64,000 bases of DNA from Cymodocea nodosa (taxonomy: Eukaryota > Streptophyta > Magnoliopsida > Alismatales > Cymodoceaceae). The position numbers and the translations under genes are program-made. Positions 10,311 through 21,251 of the stretch are shown here, in pieces. The stretch's first letter is position 1, and each line of letters starts with the position of its first letter. The notes beneath the pieces were generated by a model, which saw only the letters and a program-made list of their open reading frames with translations, was not told the origin of the DNA and ran no database searches. The stretch lies in contig CM072339.1 of the NCBI GenBank assembly GCA_036874045.1, forward strand, positions 17,429,501 through 17,493,500. The letters run 5' to 3'.

Positions 10311-13172
10311 CTAAGTAAAGCTCGAGTAGTCCTCTACTCTGACTTCTTCTATAATTCCAAAAGAACTTTTTGGTATTTTCAGAATAGGTCTAAGTCTTTG
10401 TTCATTTACTTTAAATATATTCTGATTTTTAGGATTTTCAATCTCAATAGCTCCATAAGGATAAATATTTTGAACTATGTAAGGTCCTGCCCATCTAGAT
10501 CTTAATTTTCCTAAATGGTTATGGAGTCTAACCATATAAAGATATACTTCTTGTCCTATTTCAAAGCTTTTTGGAATAATTTTCCTATCAAGCTAGAATT
10601 TTATTTTCTCTTTTTCTCTTACAGTCTTCGAATAAGCTTCATTTCTAAATTCTTCTAATTCAATTAATTGCATTTTCCTATTTTTAGAAGCTTGATTTAA
10701 ATTAGTGTTCAGAGTTTTTAATGCCCAATAAGCTTTATGTTCTATTTCAACAGGTAAATGAAAACTTTTTCCATAAACTAGCCTAAAAGGTGACATACCT
10801 AAGCCTGTCTTATAAGCAGTTCTATAAGCCCAAAGTGCATCTATCAATCTATTAGCCTAATATGTTCTAGTAGGATTTACTACTTTTTCTAAGATTAACT
10901 TAATTTATTTGTTTGCACTTTCTACTTGTCCACTTGTTTGTGGATAATATGATGTTGCAATTTTGTCGTTTACTCCATATTTCTTCATTAAGGCTTTAAA
11001 ACTTCTATTACAGAAATGAGTTCCTCTATCATTGATAATAGCTTTAGGTATTCTAAATCTGGCAATTATATTGGTTCTTATAAATTGTATTACCACTTTG
11101 TTGTCATTAGTTTTTGTAAGAATAGCTTCTATCCATTTAGATACATAATCCACCCCCAACAATATGTAATTAAATTGATTAGACATAGGAAATGGACCCA
11201 TAAAATCTATTCCCCACACAACAAAGATTTCAACCTCAACAATAGGATTAAGAGGCATCATATTCCTCTTTGATATTCTTCTTATTTGTTGACATCTTAA
11301 ACAATTTAAGCAATATTTATGAGCATCTTTGAATAGTGTTGGCCAATAAAATCCACATTGTAGAATTTTTACACTAGTTTTCCCTCAACCAAAATGCCCT
11401 CCACAAGCTTGGTCATGACAGAAAGACAATTTGTTCGGATATTCAATTTCTGGAACACACCTCCTTAAAACCAGATTAGAACATTTCTTAAATAAGTATG
11501 GGTCTTCCCAATAGTAATATTTTACTCTTGAGAAAAACCATTTCTTATCCTGTCTATTCCAATCCTTAGGTGTTAGACTAGTAGCTAAGTAATTAACTAT
11601 GTCTACATACCAAGGTATTGTGTTGATGGTCATTAATTGTTCATCAGGAAAATTATCCTTAATTTCAATATTTGATTTTTCTATTTGTAATCTTGATAAA
11701 TGATCTGCTACTACATTCTCACAACCTTTTTTATCTTTAATTTCTAGATCAAATTCTTGTAATAATAATATCCATCGGATCAATCTAGACTTAGTTTCTT
11801 TTTTTGCTATTAGATGTTTTAAAGCTGAATGATCCGTGTATACTATTCTTTAGCTCAAATCAGATATGATCTAAACTTTTCTAAGGCAAACATAACAACT
11901 AATAGTTCTTTTTAGTAGTTGTGTAATTAACTTGAGCATCATTTAAGGTTTTGCTTGCATAATGAATCACTCTAGGAGATTTTTCTATCTTCTGTCCCAA
12001 CACTGCTCCTACAGTAAAATTAGATGCATCACACATTAATTCAAATGGATGACTCTAATCAGGTGCTTGAATTATAAGAGTTGAAATTAAGCTAGTTTTA
12101 AGTCTTTAATAGGAGTTGAATTATAGGAGTTAAATGGAACATCTTTTAATAGATTAGTTAAAGGTCTAGCTATTTTGCTAAAGTCTTTAATAAATCTTCT
12201 ATAAAAACTAACATGTCCTAGAAATGATCTAATATCTTTTATTGATTTAGGTTCTGGTAGATTAGAAATTACTTCTATTTTAGCTTTATCTACTTCCAAC
12301 CCTTTCTTAGAAACAACATACCCTAAGACTATTCCTTGTTTAACCATGAAGTGACATTTTTCCTAATTTAAAACCAGATTTTTTTCCACACAGCGTTTTA
12401 ATATTAGGTCTAAATTTTTTAAACAAACTTCATATGAGTTGCCATATACAGTAAAATCATCCATAAATATTTCTAAAAAATCTTTAGTCATTCTAGTAAA
12501 TATGCCTTGCATACACCTTTGAAAGGTGGCTGGTGCATTGCATAATCCGAATGGCATTCTCTTAAAAGCATAAGTTCCATTAGGACAGGTGAAAGTTGTT
12601 TTCTCTTAATCCTCTAATGCTACTGGAATTTGATTATAACTTGAATACCCGTCTAGGAAACAAAAATATTCTTGCCCTACTAATCTTTCCAGCATTTGAT
12701 CTATAAAAGGTAAGGGAAAATGATCTTTCCTAGTTACAGCATTCAGCTTTCTATAGTCTATACATACTCTCCAGCCTGATTGAATTCTAGTAGGTATCAA
12801 GTTTTGACTTTCATTCTTAATAACTGTTAATCCTAATTTCTTGGGAACTACATGGATTAGACTAACCCATGAACTATCAGAAATCAAATAAATTATGTCA
12901 TTATCTAACCATTTCACTATTTCCTTCCTAACTACTTCTTTAAGGTTTGGATTTAATCTCCTCTCAATAATTCTAACTGGTTTAGCATTCTCTTCTTGAA
13001 TCACATCATCTAACATATCTCCTTCATCCTCTAAAAAGACTATGGTATGTAAGGGCATTTCTAACTCTTCAAACCTTTCTGGTTTGTAAATATTTAATTG
13101 ATTATCCTCATTGCCAGAAGATAACTTCATTACTCCAGTTTTACAATTTATAAAAACTAGCAGTAATCTCAA
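10311..13172 (-). pseudogene. Gypsy copy B1: pol (PR end-RT-RNase H-integrase)
   Basis: This Athila-type pol copy runs from the protease C-terminus (about 13,170) to the integrase C-terminus (10,311). The integrase core at 11,261-10,905 keeps all three catalytic acids: WGIDFMG, NDRGTHF and GQVES, with 35 residues between the second aspartate and the glutamate (DD35E). The C-terminal GPY-type module (KLRSRWAGPYIV) is at about 10,535-10,311. RT keeps FMDDFTVYG (12,557-12,363). Defects include a deletion fusing protease to RT at the short shared string QEE (about 12,990), a deletion with slipped filler in the RT/RNase H link (about 12,085-12,135) and scattered stops. Its 5' neighbour is copy B2 in the same orientation, not its own gag and LTR. 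Confidence 0.9.
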
Positions 13173-13250
13173 TATTTGCTTGAGTATCCTTATTGCCTAA
13201 AGTAGCTTGTCTTAGTCAGTAATCTCAATCGAGTTGGTGGATGGGGCCAA
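13173..13250. other. Filler at B1/B2 junction
   Basis: About 75 bases here belong to neither pol copy. They hold two copies of CAGTAATCTCAAT (near 13,150 and 13,218) between the broken protease of B1 and the broken RNase H tail of B2. This looks like filler DNA from joining or template switching. Confidence 0.6.
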
Positions 13251-15560
13251 CTTAATTTCAATATTTGATTTTTCTATTTGTAACTTGATAAATGATCTAC
13301 TGCTACATTCTCACAACCTTTTTTATCTTTAATTTCTAGATTAAATTCTTGTAATAATAATATCCATCGAATCAATCTAGGTTTAGTCTATTTCTTTGCT
13401 ATTAGGTGTTTTAAAGTTGAATGATCTGTGTATACTATTACTTTAGCTCCAATCAAATATGATCTAAACTTTTCTAAGGCAAACACAACCGCTAACAACT
13501 CTTTTTCAGAAGTTGTATAATTAACTTAAGCATCATTTAATGTTTTACTTGCATAATGAATCACTCTAGGAGATTTTTTTATCTTTTGTCTTAGCACTGC
13601 TCCTACAGTAAAATCAGATGCATCACACATTAATTCAAATGGATGGCTCCAATCAGGTGCTTGTATTATAGGAGTTGAAATTAAGCTAGTGTTAAGCTTG
13701 AAAAATGCTTCTTTGCAATTTTTATCAAAGTTAAATAAGACATCTTTTAATAGATTAGTTAAAGGTCTAACTATTTTGCTAAAATCTTTAATAAATCTTA
13801 TATAAAATCTAGCATGTCCTAGAAATGATCTAATATCTTTTACTGATTTAGGTTCTAGAATATTAGAAATTACTTCTATTTTAGCTTTATCTACTTTCAA
13901 CCATTTCTTTGAAACAACATGTCCTAAGACTATTCCTTGTTTAACCATGAAGTGACATTTTTCCCAATTTAGAACTAGACATTTTTCCACACAGCGTTTT
14001 AATACTTGGTCTAAATTGTTTAAACACACTTCATATGAAGTTCCATAAATAGTAAAATCATCCATAAATATTTCTAAAAAATCTTCAATCATTCTAGTGA
14101 GTATGCCTTACATATACCTTTGAAAGGTGGCTGGTGCATTGCATAATCTGAATGGCATTCTCTTAAAAGCATAAGTTCCATTAGGACAGGTGAAAGTTGT
14201 TTTCTCTTGATCCTCTAATGCTATTAGAATTTGGTTATATCCTGAATACCCGTCTAGGAAACAAAAATATTCTTGCCCTACTAATTTCTTTAGCATTTGA
14301 TCTATAAAATGTAAGGGAAAATGATCTTTCCTAGTCACAACATTTAGCTTTCTATAATCTATACACACTCTCCAGCTTGATTGAATTCTAGTAGGTATCA
14401 AGTTTTGACTTTCATTCTTAATAACTGTTAATCCTAATTTCTTGGGAACTACATGGATTAGACTAACCCATGAGCTATCAGAAATCGAATAAATTATGTC
14501 ATTATCTAACCATTTCACTATTTCCTTCCTAACTACTTCTTTAAGGTTTGGATTTAATCTCCTCTCAAGAATTCTAACTGGTTTAGCATTCTCTTCTAAA
14601 TATATGTGGTGACAACATAAAGTTACACTTAACCCTTTTATATCAATCATAGTCCATCCTATTGACTCTTTATAAGTTTTTACTACATCTTTTAATTTAG
14701 AAATTTGATGCTCTTTTAAATCAGAAGCAATAATGATTGAACATGTTCATTTTTCTTCCAGAAATATATAGGTTAATTCAGGAAGTAAAGGTTTTAAATC
14801 TAAATGTTGACCATCAAAAGCTAGCACTCCTAATTGAACATTTTCATTTTCTATATTAATCTCTTCTTGATCTCCTTCTATATTTATGCCTTCACTTTCT
14901 TCTAAAGTTTCAGAATTGAGTTGCCTATTTAATTCTTCTTGAATCACATCATCTAGTATATCTCCTTCATCCTCTAAAAACTCTATAGTATGTAAGGACA
15001 TTTCTAACTCTTCAAACTTTTTTGGTTTGAAAATGTTTAATTGAATATCCTCATTACCATATGCTAACTTCATTACTCTAGTTTTACAATTTATAACAGC
15101 CCTTGATGTTGCTAAGAATGGTCTTCCCAAAATTAAAGACGTATCATGATTTTTATGCTTAATTTGTTGGGAATCCAAAATCACAATATCAATAGGATAT
15201 ATGAAATTTTTTATTTTAATTAAGACATCCTCTATTTTTCCTCTAGGGTATCTTATACTTCAATCAGCTAATTGAATAACAGTCCTAGTAGGGATTAAGC
15301 CTTCTAATCCTAAGGATGCAAATATATCACTCAACATAACATTTATACCTGCACCTAGGTCTATTAAGGTTCTTTCTAAAATGGTATTTCCTATGGTGCA
15401 TGGTATAACAAGGATTCTAGGATCAGATAACTTTTTAGGAATTTATGGCAAAATTAGGGAACTACTTTGCTCAGCTAAAATGACTTTCCTTAAAACTTTT
15501 TGCTCTCTTTTCTTAGTACATCAATCCTTAAGAAATTTAGCACAATGTGGCATTTTCTAC
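13251..15560 (-). pseudogene. Gypsy copy B2: pol (PR-RT-RNase H)
   Basis: This second Athila-type pol copy lies directly upstream of B1 on the same strand. The protease region is at about 15,560-14,750 (ILGRPFLATSRAVINC). RT is at 14,650-13,900, with FMDDFTIYG near 14,070. The RNase H part runs to about 13,255, where it stops within the [16 protein letters not shown] stretch. There is no integrase; the copy is cut at the B1 junction. The link after LND A has a stop where copies C and D have glutamine, the same change as in copy A. Confidence 0.9.
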
Positions 15561-16620
15561 AATAAGTCTAACAAAGGAATGTTAACTTGTAATTTTTCAA
15601 AAAAAATTTTAATTTTTTCTTGCTTTTTAGGAAATGTTTGTTGTAATCTTTCAGGATATGGTGCTAATGATTGTGATTTACAAGATTCTTTTTCTTTCAT
15701 TTCATTCGTTTGATCATTTTTAGTCTCATTTTCAGATTCAAATTTTTCTTCATTGATATCTATGTTTTTAGATATTACATTTTTATTATCATTTTGAATT
15801 TTGTTCTTATCCACCTTCATGTTACTTTCTTTTTGAATTCTTGGTGTTATATCAGTTCTAGATCTTAATGTTATACATACATCTTCCAAATTTTCATTAC
15901 TTTCATGATGTTTGTGTATTTCATTTTCATGATTATGATCTTCAACTGTTTTTAGTTTTAAATTGCATTCTTTAAATTCTATTGTATTGGTATTTTCTTT
16001 TGTTTGTATGTCTTTCAAATTATGCACTTCTATAACATTAAAATTTTCATTTGTGTTTTCTTGATGCATAACTTGTAATCTCATTGTAAATTCATCTAAT
16101 GCTTTTAGTTTTCTTTCCAAATCATCTAATCTCATTGTATTCAATTTTTGATCAATTTTCATTATGGTTTTTTCAATTTCATAAATGATATCAATTTTAG
16201 GTTCTGAATATTCTTCCCTATAGTTTAATTGGTTGACTTCCTGTTACTGACACATGTATTGTTCCAGTTTATCCATGTTTTGCTCTAAGCTACGCTCCAA
16301 TCTGTTATACCTATCCCAAACTTGCTTGTCTCTAAACATATTACACATTCTAAACTAACCATTAGTTGGGTAAACTATAGGATTCTCATACTCAACCGTA
16401 TTATATTGAATATAATTCATTTGTTGTTCATGTGATTTAACCATCTGCAACTGTCTTAGTTTCAAACAATCAGAGATGTCGTGACCTTCCAAATTGTAGA
16501 ATTCACATATGCTAACTATAAGTTTCAAAAATCTTTGAGCATAAACATATGTCATATTCTCAATTATAGAATAAAACACACAACACTCCTCCTGCTATTA
16601 AAACAAATCAACACTCACAA
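15561..16620 (-). pseudogene. Gypsy copy B2: gag C-terminal part
   Basis: The open frame at 16,162-15,557 carries the charged C-terminal gag region (MKIDQKLNTMRLDDLERKL) and runs on into the PPCAKFLKDWC-type start of the protease region. The zinc knuckle at 16,510-16,465 is damaged (C-EF-Y: the second cysteine has become tyrosine). As in copies A and D, the capsid domain is missing and the frame starts within about 80 bases of the primer site. Confidence 0.82.
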
Positions 16621-16636
16621 TTGCTTAGCTTCTCAA

Positions 16637-16654
16637 TCCTTGGCAACGGCGCTA
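16637..16654 (-). other. Primer-binding site, tRNA-Asp (copy B2)
   Basis: This matches the tRNA-Asp 3' end over 18 bases with three mismatches, all reading T for C on the plus strand. Its position just outside the gag start matches copies A and D. Confidence 0.75.
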
Positions 16655-18828
16655 GAAATACTTGTCTTAGATTTGCTTACTTTTGTTTGATAGACTTGTT
16701 TAATTTGTCTTTATGCTTATATCAATAATTACTTTTAGAATTAAATAAACAACCTTTCACACAAATTAGATATTAATTCCAATTTGTATTTTAACTACAA
16801 GTGCACAATGTATATTGTATTTGTGTGCAAGTACAGGTCGATCCTATAGAGATTGAGTAAGAATTGTGTACTGTTCTGATTTTTATATTGGAGTATAAAT
16901 GTGTTTAGTAAGTACTCCGTTGAGTTACAGTTAACACAACGAACTTAGTTTGTTGAGTTATGGCTAACTCAACGGATTGATCTCATGGACTATTTACAAT
17001 GGAATTCAGCCAACCATTGGGCGGTTCCACAGAATGTAAATAACATCAATTAAGCTCTTTAATGTTAGTTAATATTAGATTTATCATTAAGCAACACTAA
17101 CATTCAGATATTTCAAATAGTAACCATTAAAATCTTTAAGTATCTAGAACGAATCAATTTTAGTAAATAATAAAACTATTTTCTATTTTGTGAATCAAAC
17201 AAATATAAAACATTCACAATACTGACAATGATAATATTAATCACGATACAAAACAAACAATACAACACTTTAATACTAAATGTAAACATAGATAATTTGT
17301 TGTTTTTGGTATTTTTGTTTTGATATGTTCTTGAAGATGAATGAAAGGTGAAATATAAAAATCTCTATCGATAGTAAAAACTTCCGTCACTACATGTGAC
17401 GCGATTACACGACTGGAAATTTAATCACTTATAATCTTGTCTCCTCTCCCTATAAAATCGCGAATCCAAAATTGTAAGATGATCTCCTCTTCAGCATACT
17501 AGCATCAACCCAAAACTAAGGCTAAAAGCTTTACGATCTCCTAAGATATGAGTCGGTACTTGGTGAAAATGACTTCCCTTCCCACGACGCGATCACTCCT
17601 CACAATGGTTGTCAGTCATCGTGTTTGGCTCTGAATCGACCCAACATCAGGAAAGTATCCTCACAGACCTCTGATGGTTGGTAATTTTGGTGGTGGTGTG
17701 GAACTTTCGACGCTGCTTGTAGTTAGCGTAGTCCTCCACCTCGACACACACACTTTCTTCGTCTTTCTCCTCTTCTTTTATATTTCTTTCAGTAGTAACT
17801 ACTTTTGCTTAAATGATCGATTGGATTTCCTTCATTCATATCAATGATGGTGATTTCTTCTTCATTCCACAAGTGAATTCCTATGTGATACATGCAATCG
17901 TGGTTTTCCTTCGAATTTCCTATTTCTGCAACTGCTACAATGGCATATTAGTCTTCGTTTTAGTCAAATACTTATCCTTTAAGTCCTGTAAAAACTCGAA
18001 CACTTAACGTAACTCTTCGAGTTTTTTGCACCTGCAAAACACGTGATTGAACATAGAAAACTTATCTGTTCGTTAGTCATTTTATAAAACTCGAACAGTT
18101 ATCTAACTCTTTGATTTTCAGTATCAAACACACATGGAAAACACGTGACAACTTAAAACATTAAAAACACACGTGCAAATAACTTAACTATACAAGTTTT
18201 TAACATAACTCTTCGACAAAAATGAAACGTTAACTATCCAAAAGTTACTTTTCCTATTTCTACATAACATTGACACAACGCGTTACTCTAGTTTATATTC
18301 CATTAACTCAACGCGTATAGTTATGCTAACTTAACGAGTTAAACATGTGCAATTCACGTGATATACTAAAGCATTTAAATTCAACATGTGCATAATTCTA
18401 ATGTAACGAGTTCAAATATTTCAGATACTTACAAACCCAACTATTCGATGTTCAGATGCATTTTGGATTGTTACCAAATAACTTAACGAAAATCCACTTA
18501 AGTCATGCATTGATGTTTCAACACGTGTACTCCTAGAAATAATAAAATATTCTTCTATCGTTAAAAACATAACTGTCTGGTACATGCAATATAACTCTCC
18601 GAAATAATAGAAAATTTGGATACTTAGGAATTTCAAAGCTTGTAATTTACCGATAGTTCAAAAATATACTTAATTAACATTAATTTCCTGAAATTATGCA
18701 GATTCCTTCATTAAAGCATATAACAGTGCAATTATAACATAATGGCTTAATTCTCATATGATAAGCTAAATATTATGCAATTAACCATCATTTAACCCTT
18801 AATATTATGCACTTTTTCATTCTAAACA
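16655..18828 (-). repeat. Gypsy copy B 5' LTR
   Basis: Same LTR family as A and D: the Athila-like TGCACAATGTATATTG / CAGGTCGATCC region at 16,800-16,845, palindromes at 16,916-16,990, and a TATA-like run near 17,775. The outer end (18,828, ...TTCATTCTAAACA on the plus strand) abuts the gag of copia Z. Compared with A it lacks roughly 60-100 bases beside the primer site. The middle and outer parts are clearly diverged, so this is an older or different subfamily copy. Confidence 0.83.
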
Positions 18829-19541
18829 AAATGCAATTTCCTTTTTCTTCTCAACTTTCTTTTCAACAATTCCCTCCTATTTCTTCTAGCCTTTCATCTG
18901 AACCTCATGGGCTAGTAGATTGCCCAATAGTTCTTCAACAGTATAGTTGTAGAGGTCCTTAAAGTCTTATATGGAGGTGGATTTTTGTTTCCACTCAATA
19001 GTTAAACTTCTCAAAATCTTTTGTACTTGTCATGCATAGAAAATTCCTTTCCCAAGCCTCTCAAGCTGTTAATGAACTCAGTAAATCTAGAAAATATTTT
19101 AGTTATGCATTCATTTTCATTCATCTTGAATAGTTCTAATTTTCTCAACAAGATATTGATTTTTGTGTCTTTTACTTAGCTTGTATCTTCGTGTGTAACT
19201 TGAAGGATTTTCCAAACTTCATGTGCTGATTTACATGTAGAAACTTTATTATATTGTTCAGTTGTTAGTACACAGTATATAGCATTCAGCCCTCAAGCAT
19301 TCAACTAGATGATTCTCTCATCATCTTCAGTCCAATCCATAGCATTACTAGTAGGAAGTGTAATTCCAAGAACAACAATCTTCTAAAGTTTTACATCAGA
19401 ACTCCTAAGGAAACACTCTATTATATTCTTCCAATAATTATAATTGGAACCATCGAATAGTGGAGGTGTGTGGATGTTTTGCCCCTTAGCAAATTGTGCC
19501 ATAATAATCCAGATGGTTAAAACTTAGAATAGATTAACCAA
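18829..19541 (-). pseudogene. Copia element Z: gag (UBN2-type) fragment
   Basis: Reading leftward from the primer site, the decayed frame gives a SIRE/Maximus-type copia gag: DWTEDDERIIQLNA, then LNAIYCVLTTEQYNKVS, CKSAHEVWKILQVTHE, KINILLRKLELFKM, then FTEFINSLRGLGKEF. This is the UBN2 gag core. The frame is cut at 18,829 by the gypsy B LTR; the rest of Z would lie left of the gypsy block, outside what can be identified. A related copy lies at 52,364-53,745. Confidence 0.82.
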
Positions 19542-19652
19542 GCTTTGATACCAATTGTTAGGATCGTATAGCTCACTAGAGGGGGGGTGAATGGTGATCT
19601 ATTTGTAATTTTAACTTCTTTTTAAACTTAACTAGTTGATTCAATTAATCTA
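19542..19652 (-). repeat. Copia Z primer site and first part of its 5' LTR
   Basis: Positions 19,542-19,553 are the complement of TGGTATCAAAGC, the initiator tRNA-Met primer site of copia elements. The LTR starts at 19,556 (TGTTAGGATCG) and is interrupted after 19,652 by element K. The last five bases (19,648-19,652, ATCTA) are the left target duplication. The LTR resumes at 33,234. Confidence 0.88.
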
Positions 19653-21237
19653 TGTTGAGTATTTTGTTTTGATGATGTGTGCTAAACGAATGTAATCATA
19701 TTTACTCAATTACTATTGTTTGTGAAAATAAATTAAGAACATCAATTAATACAGAAAAAGTTTACTGATATAAATACTTGTCTGTAATGGATATGAGATT
19801 ATACCAAGATAAATAACTAGTCGTTAAGTTATACTAACTTTTCATTTAACTAAAATATTAAGTTAACATGTGTTTTTTATTGTAAAACATGATATGTTTT
19901 AAAGTTATATTTTTTGTATCATGTATAGTGCACGTTAAGACAACTCATTGAGTTAATGCGTTATTTGTATGAAGGTCACATGAGAACTTGTTGAGTTATA
20001 GGCTTAAAGGTTAAAATAAGTCACGTGAGAACTCATTGAGTTAGTGAACAAAAGGTTAAAATGAAGAGACGAACTCGTTAAATTAGTATTATGCACGTGG
20101 TGAAATTAAAGTTTACGAATGTTATATTGTATCACATGGGTTGCACATGTTTAACTCGTTAAGTTAACATAACTACATACATTGAGTTGCTATATTGAAC
20201 ACTAAAGCAACACGTTAGGTTAGCGTTATAAACTTAAAGTTATTATTATTGCATGTGGCAAATACGTTATTGTTTAAAACATTTATTTATTACTGGTTCG
20301 AAGAGTTATTAGTAACACAATGAAGTTAGTTTGTTGAGTTAACTGTAACACCACGAAGCTAATTTGTTGAGTTATTTGTAATACCACAAACTTAGTTTGT
20401 TGAGTTAGCTACAGTACTTATCATGTGATTTGGCACGTGATGAACTCATTGAATTAGATACATTAAGTTATAAATGTACTTGTTTTACTTGTTTAATTAA
20501 CATTAACATAACAACTTGTTATTACACTTGATGGAAAATTTTGGACGAGAAAGTTTATTTTGCAAGAAATTTTTTTAAGATCTAGGATTGATGATTAAAG
20601 AAAATTTGAATGGAAAACATGGGTCAGAACATGTATATTTCGATGAAGGAAAAAGAAAAGACGTGAATAGTGGAAAATTGATAGTGATTAAATGTGGAGG
20701 ATATGCATGAAATGAAGATACAGTATAAAAGGCATAAAATTCTCATTGATCAATTATCCATGCACAACAAACGAAATATATTTTCAAGGATAAAAAAAAA
20801 ACACCTCTCTAGGGAAAAGCTCTCAGATAAAAGAAAATTCAGTGAAGTAGAGAAAGTCAAATATATGTCACTGAAGATTTGAAGAAGAATAATAAAGTAA
20901 ATTTGGTGAAGCAAAGAAAGTCAGATATTTGTCACTAAAGAATTGCAGAAGAAGAAGAAGAAGAAAAATCTCAAACAGTGATAAATGTTCTAAATTCCAC
21001 AAATTAGTTTTCTTTATTTGTAGTTGTGAAATTGATTAAATGAAATATGGTATCATTATATAATTGCATCTACAATTTCTGAGGAGAATTGAATTGTATA
21101 TTGTAATTGAAACCTTGAATAAAATGATTTGATTAAAATAGTGTCTCAACTTGTTTTTAATATTGAAGTTTCAATTATTTTTGAAAATATTGAAAAACAC
21201 AATTCACCCCCCTCTTATATAGCCATTTGATCCTACA
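19653..21237 (+). repeat. Element K 5' LTR
   Basis: 1,585 bp, from TGTTGAGTATTTTG to ...GATCCTACA. Repeated words of the type AACTCGTTGAGTTA and CACGTG-like words occur throughout 19,920-20,460. A TATAAAAGG-like promoter box lies near 20,725. The same sequence recurs at 24,415 onward (3' LTR), inverted at 21,369-22,989 and, diverged, at 35,758-37,210. Confidence 0.9.
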
Positions 21238-21239
21238 AG

Positions 21240-21251
21240 TGGTATCAAAGC
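21240..21251 (+). other. Element K primer-binding site (tRNA-Met type)
   Basis: TGGTATCAAAGC two bases after the LTR end. It differs from the common plant copia site TGGTATCAGAGC at one base. Confidence 0.88.
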
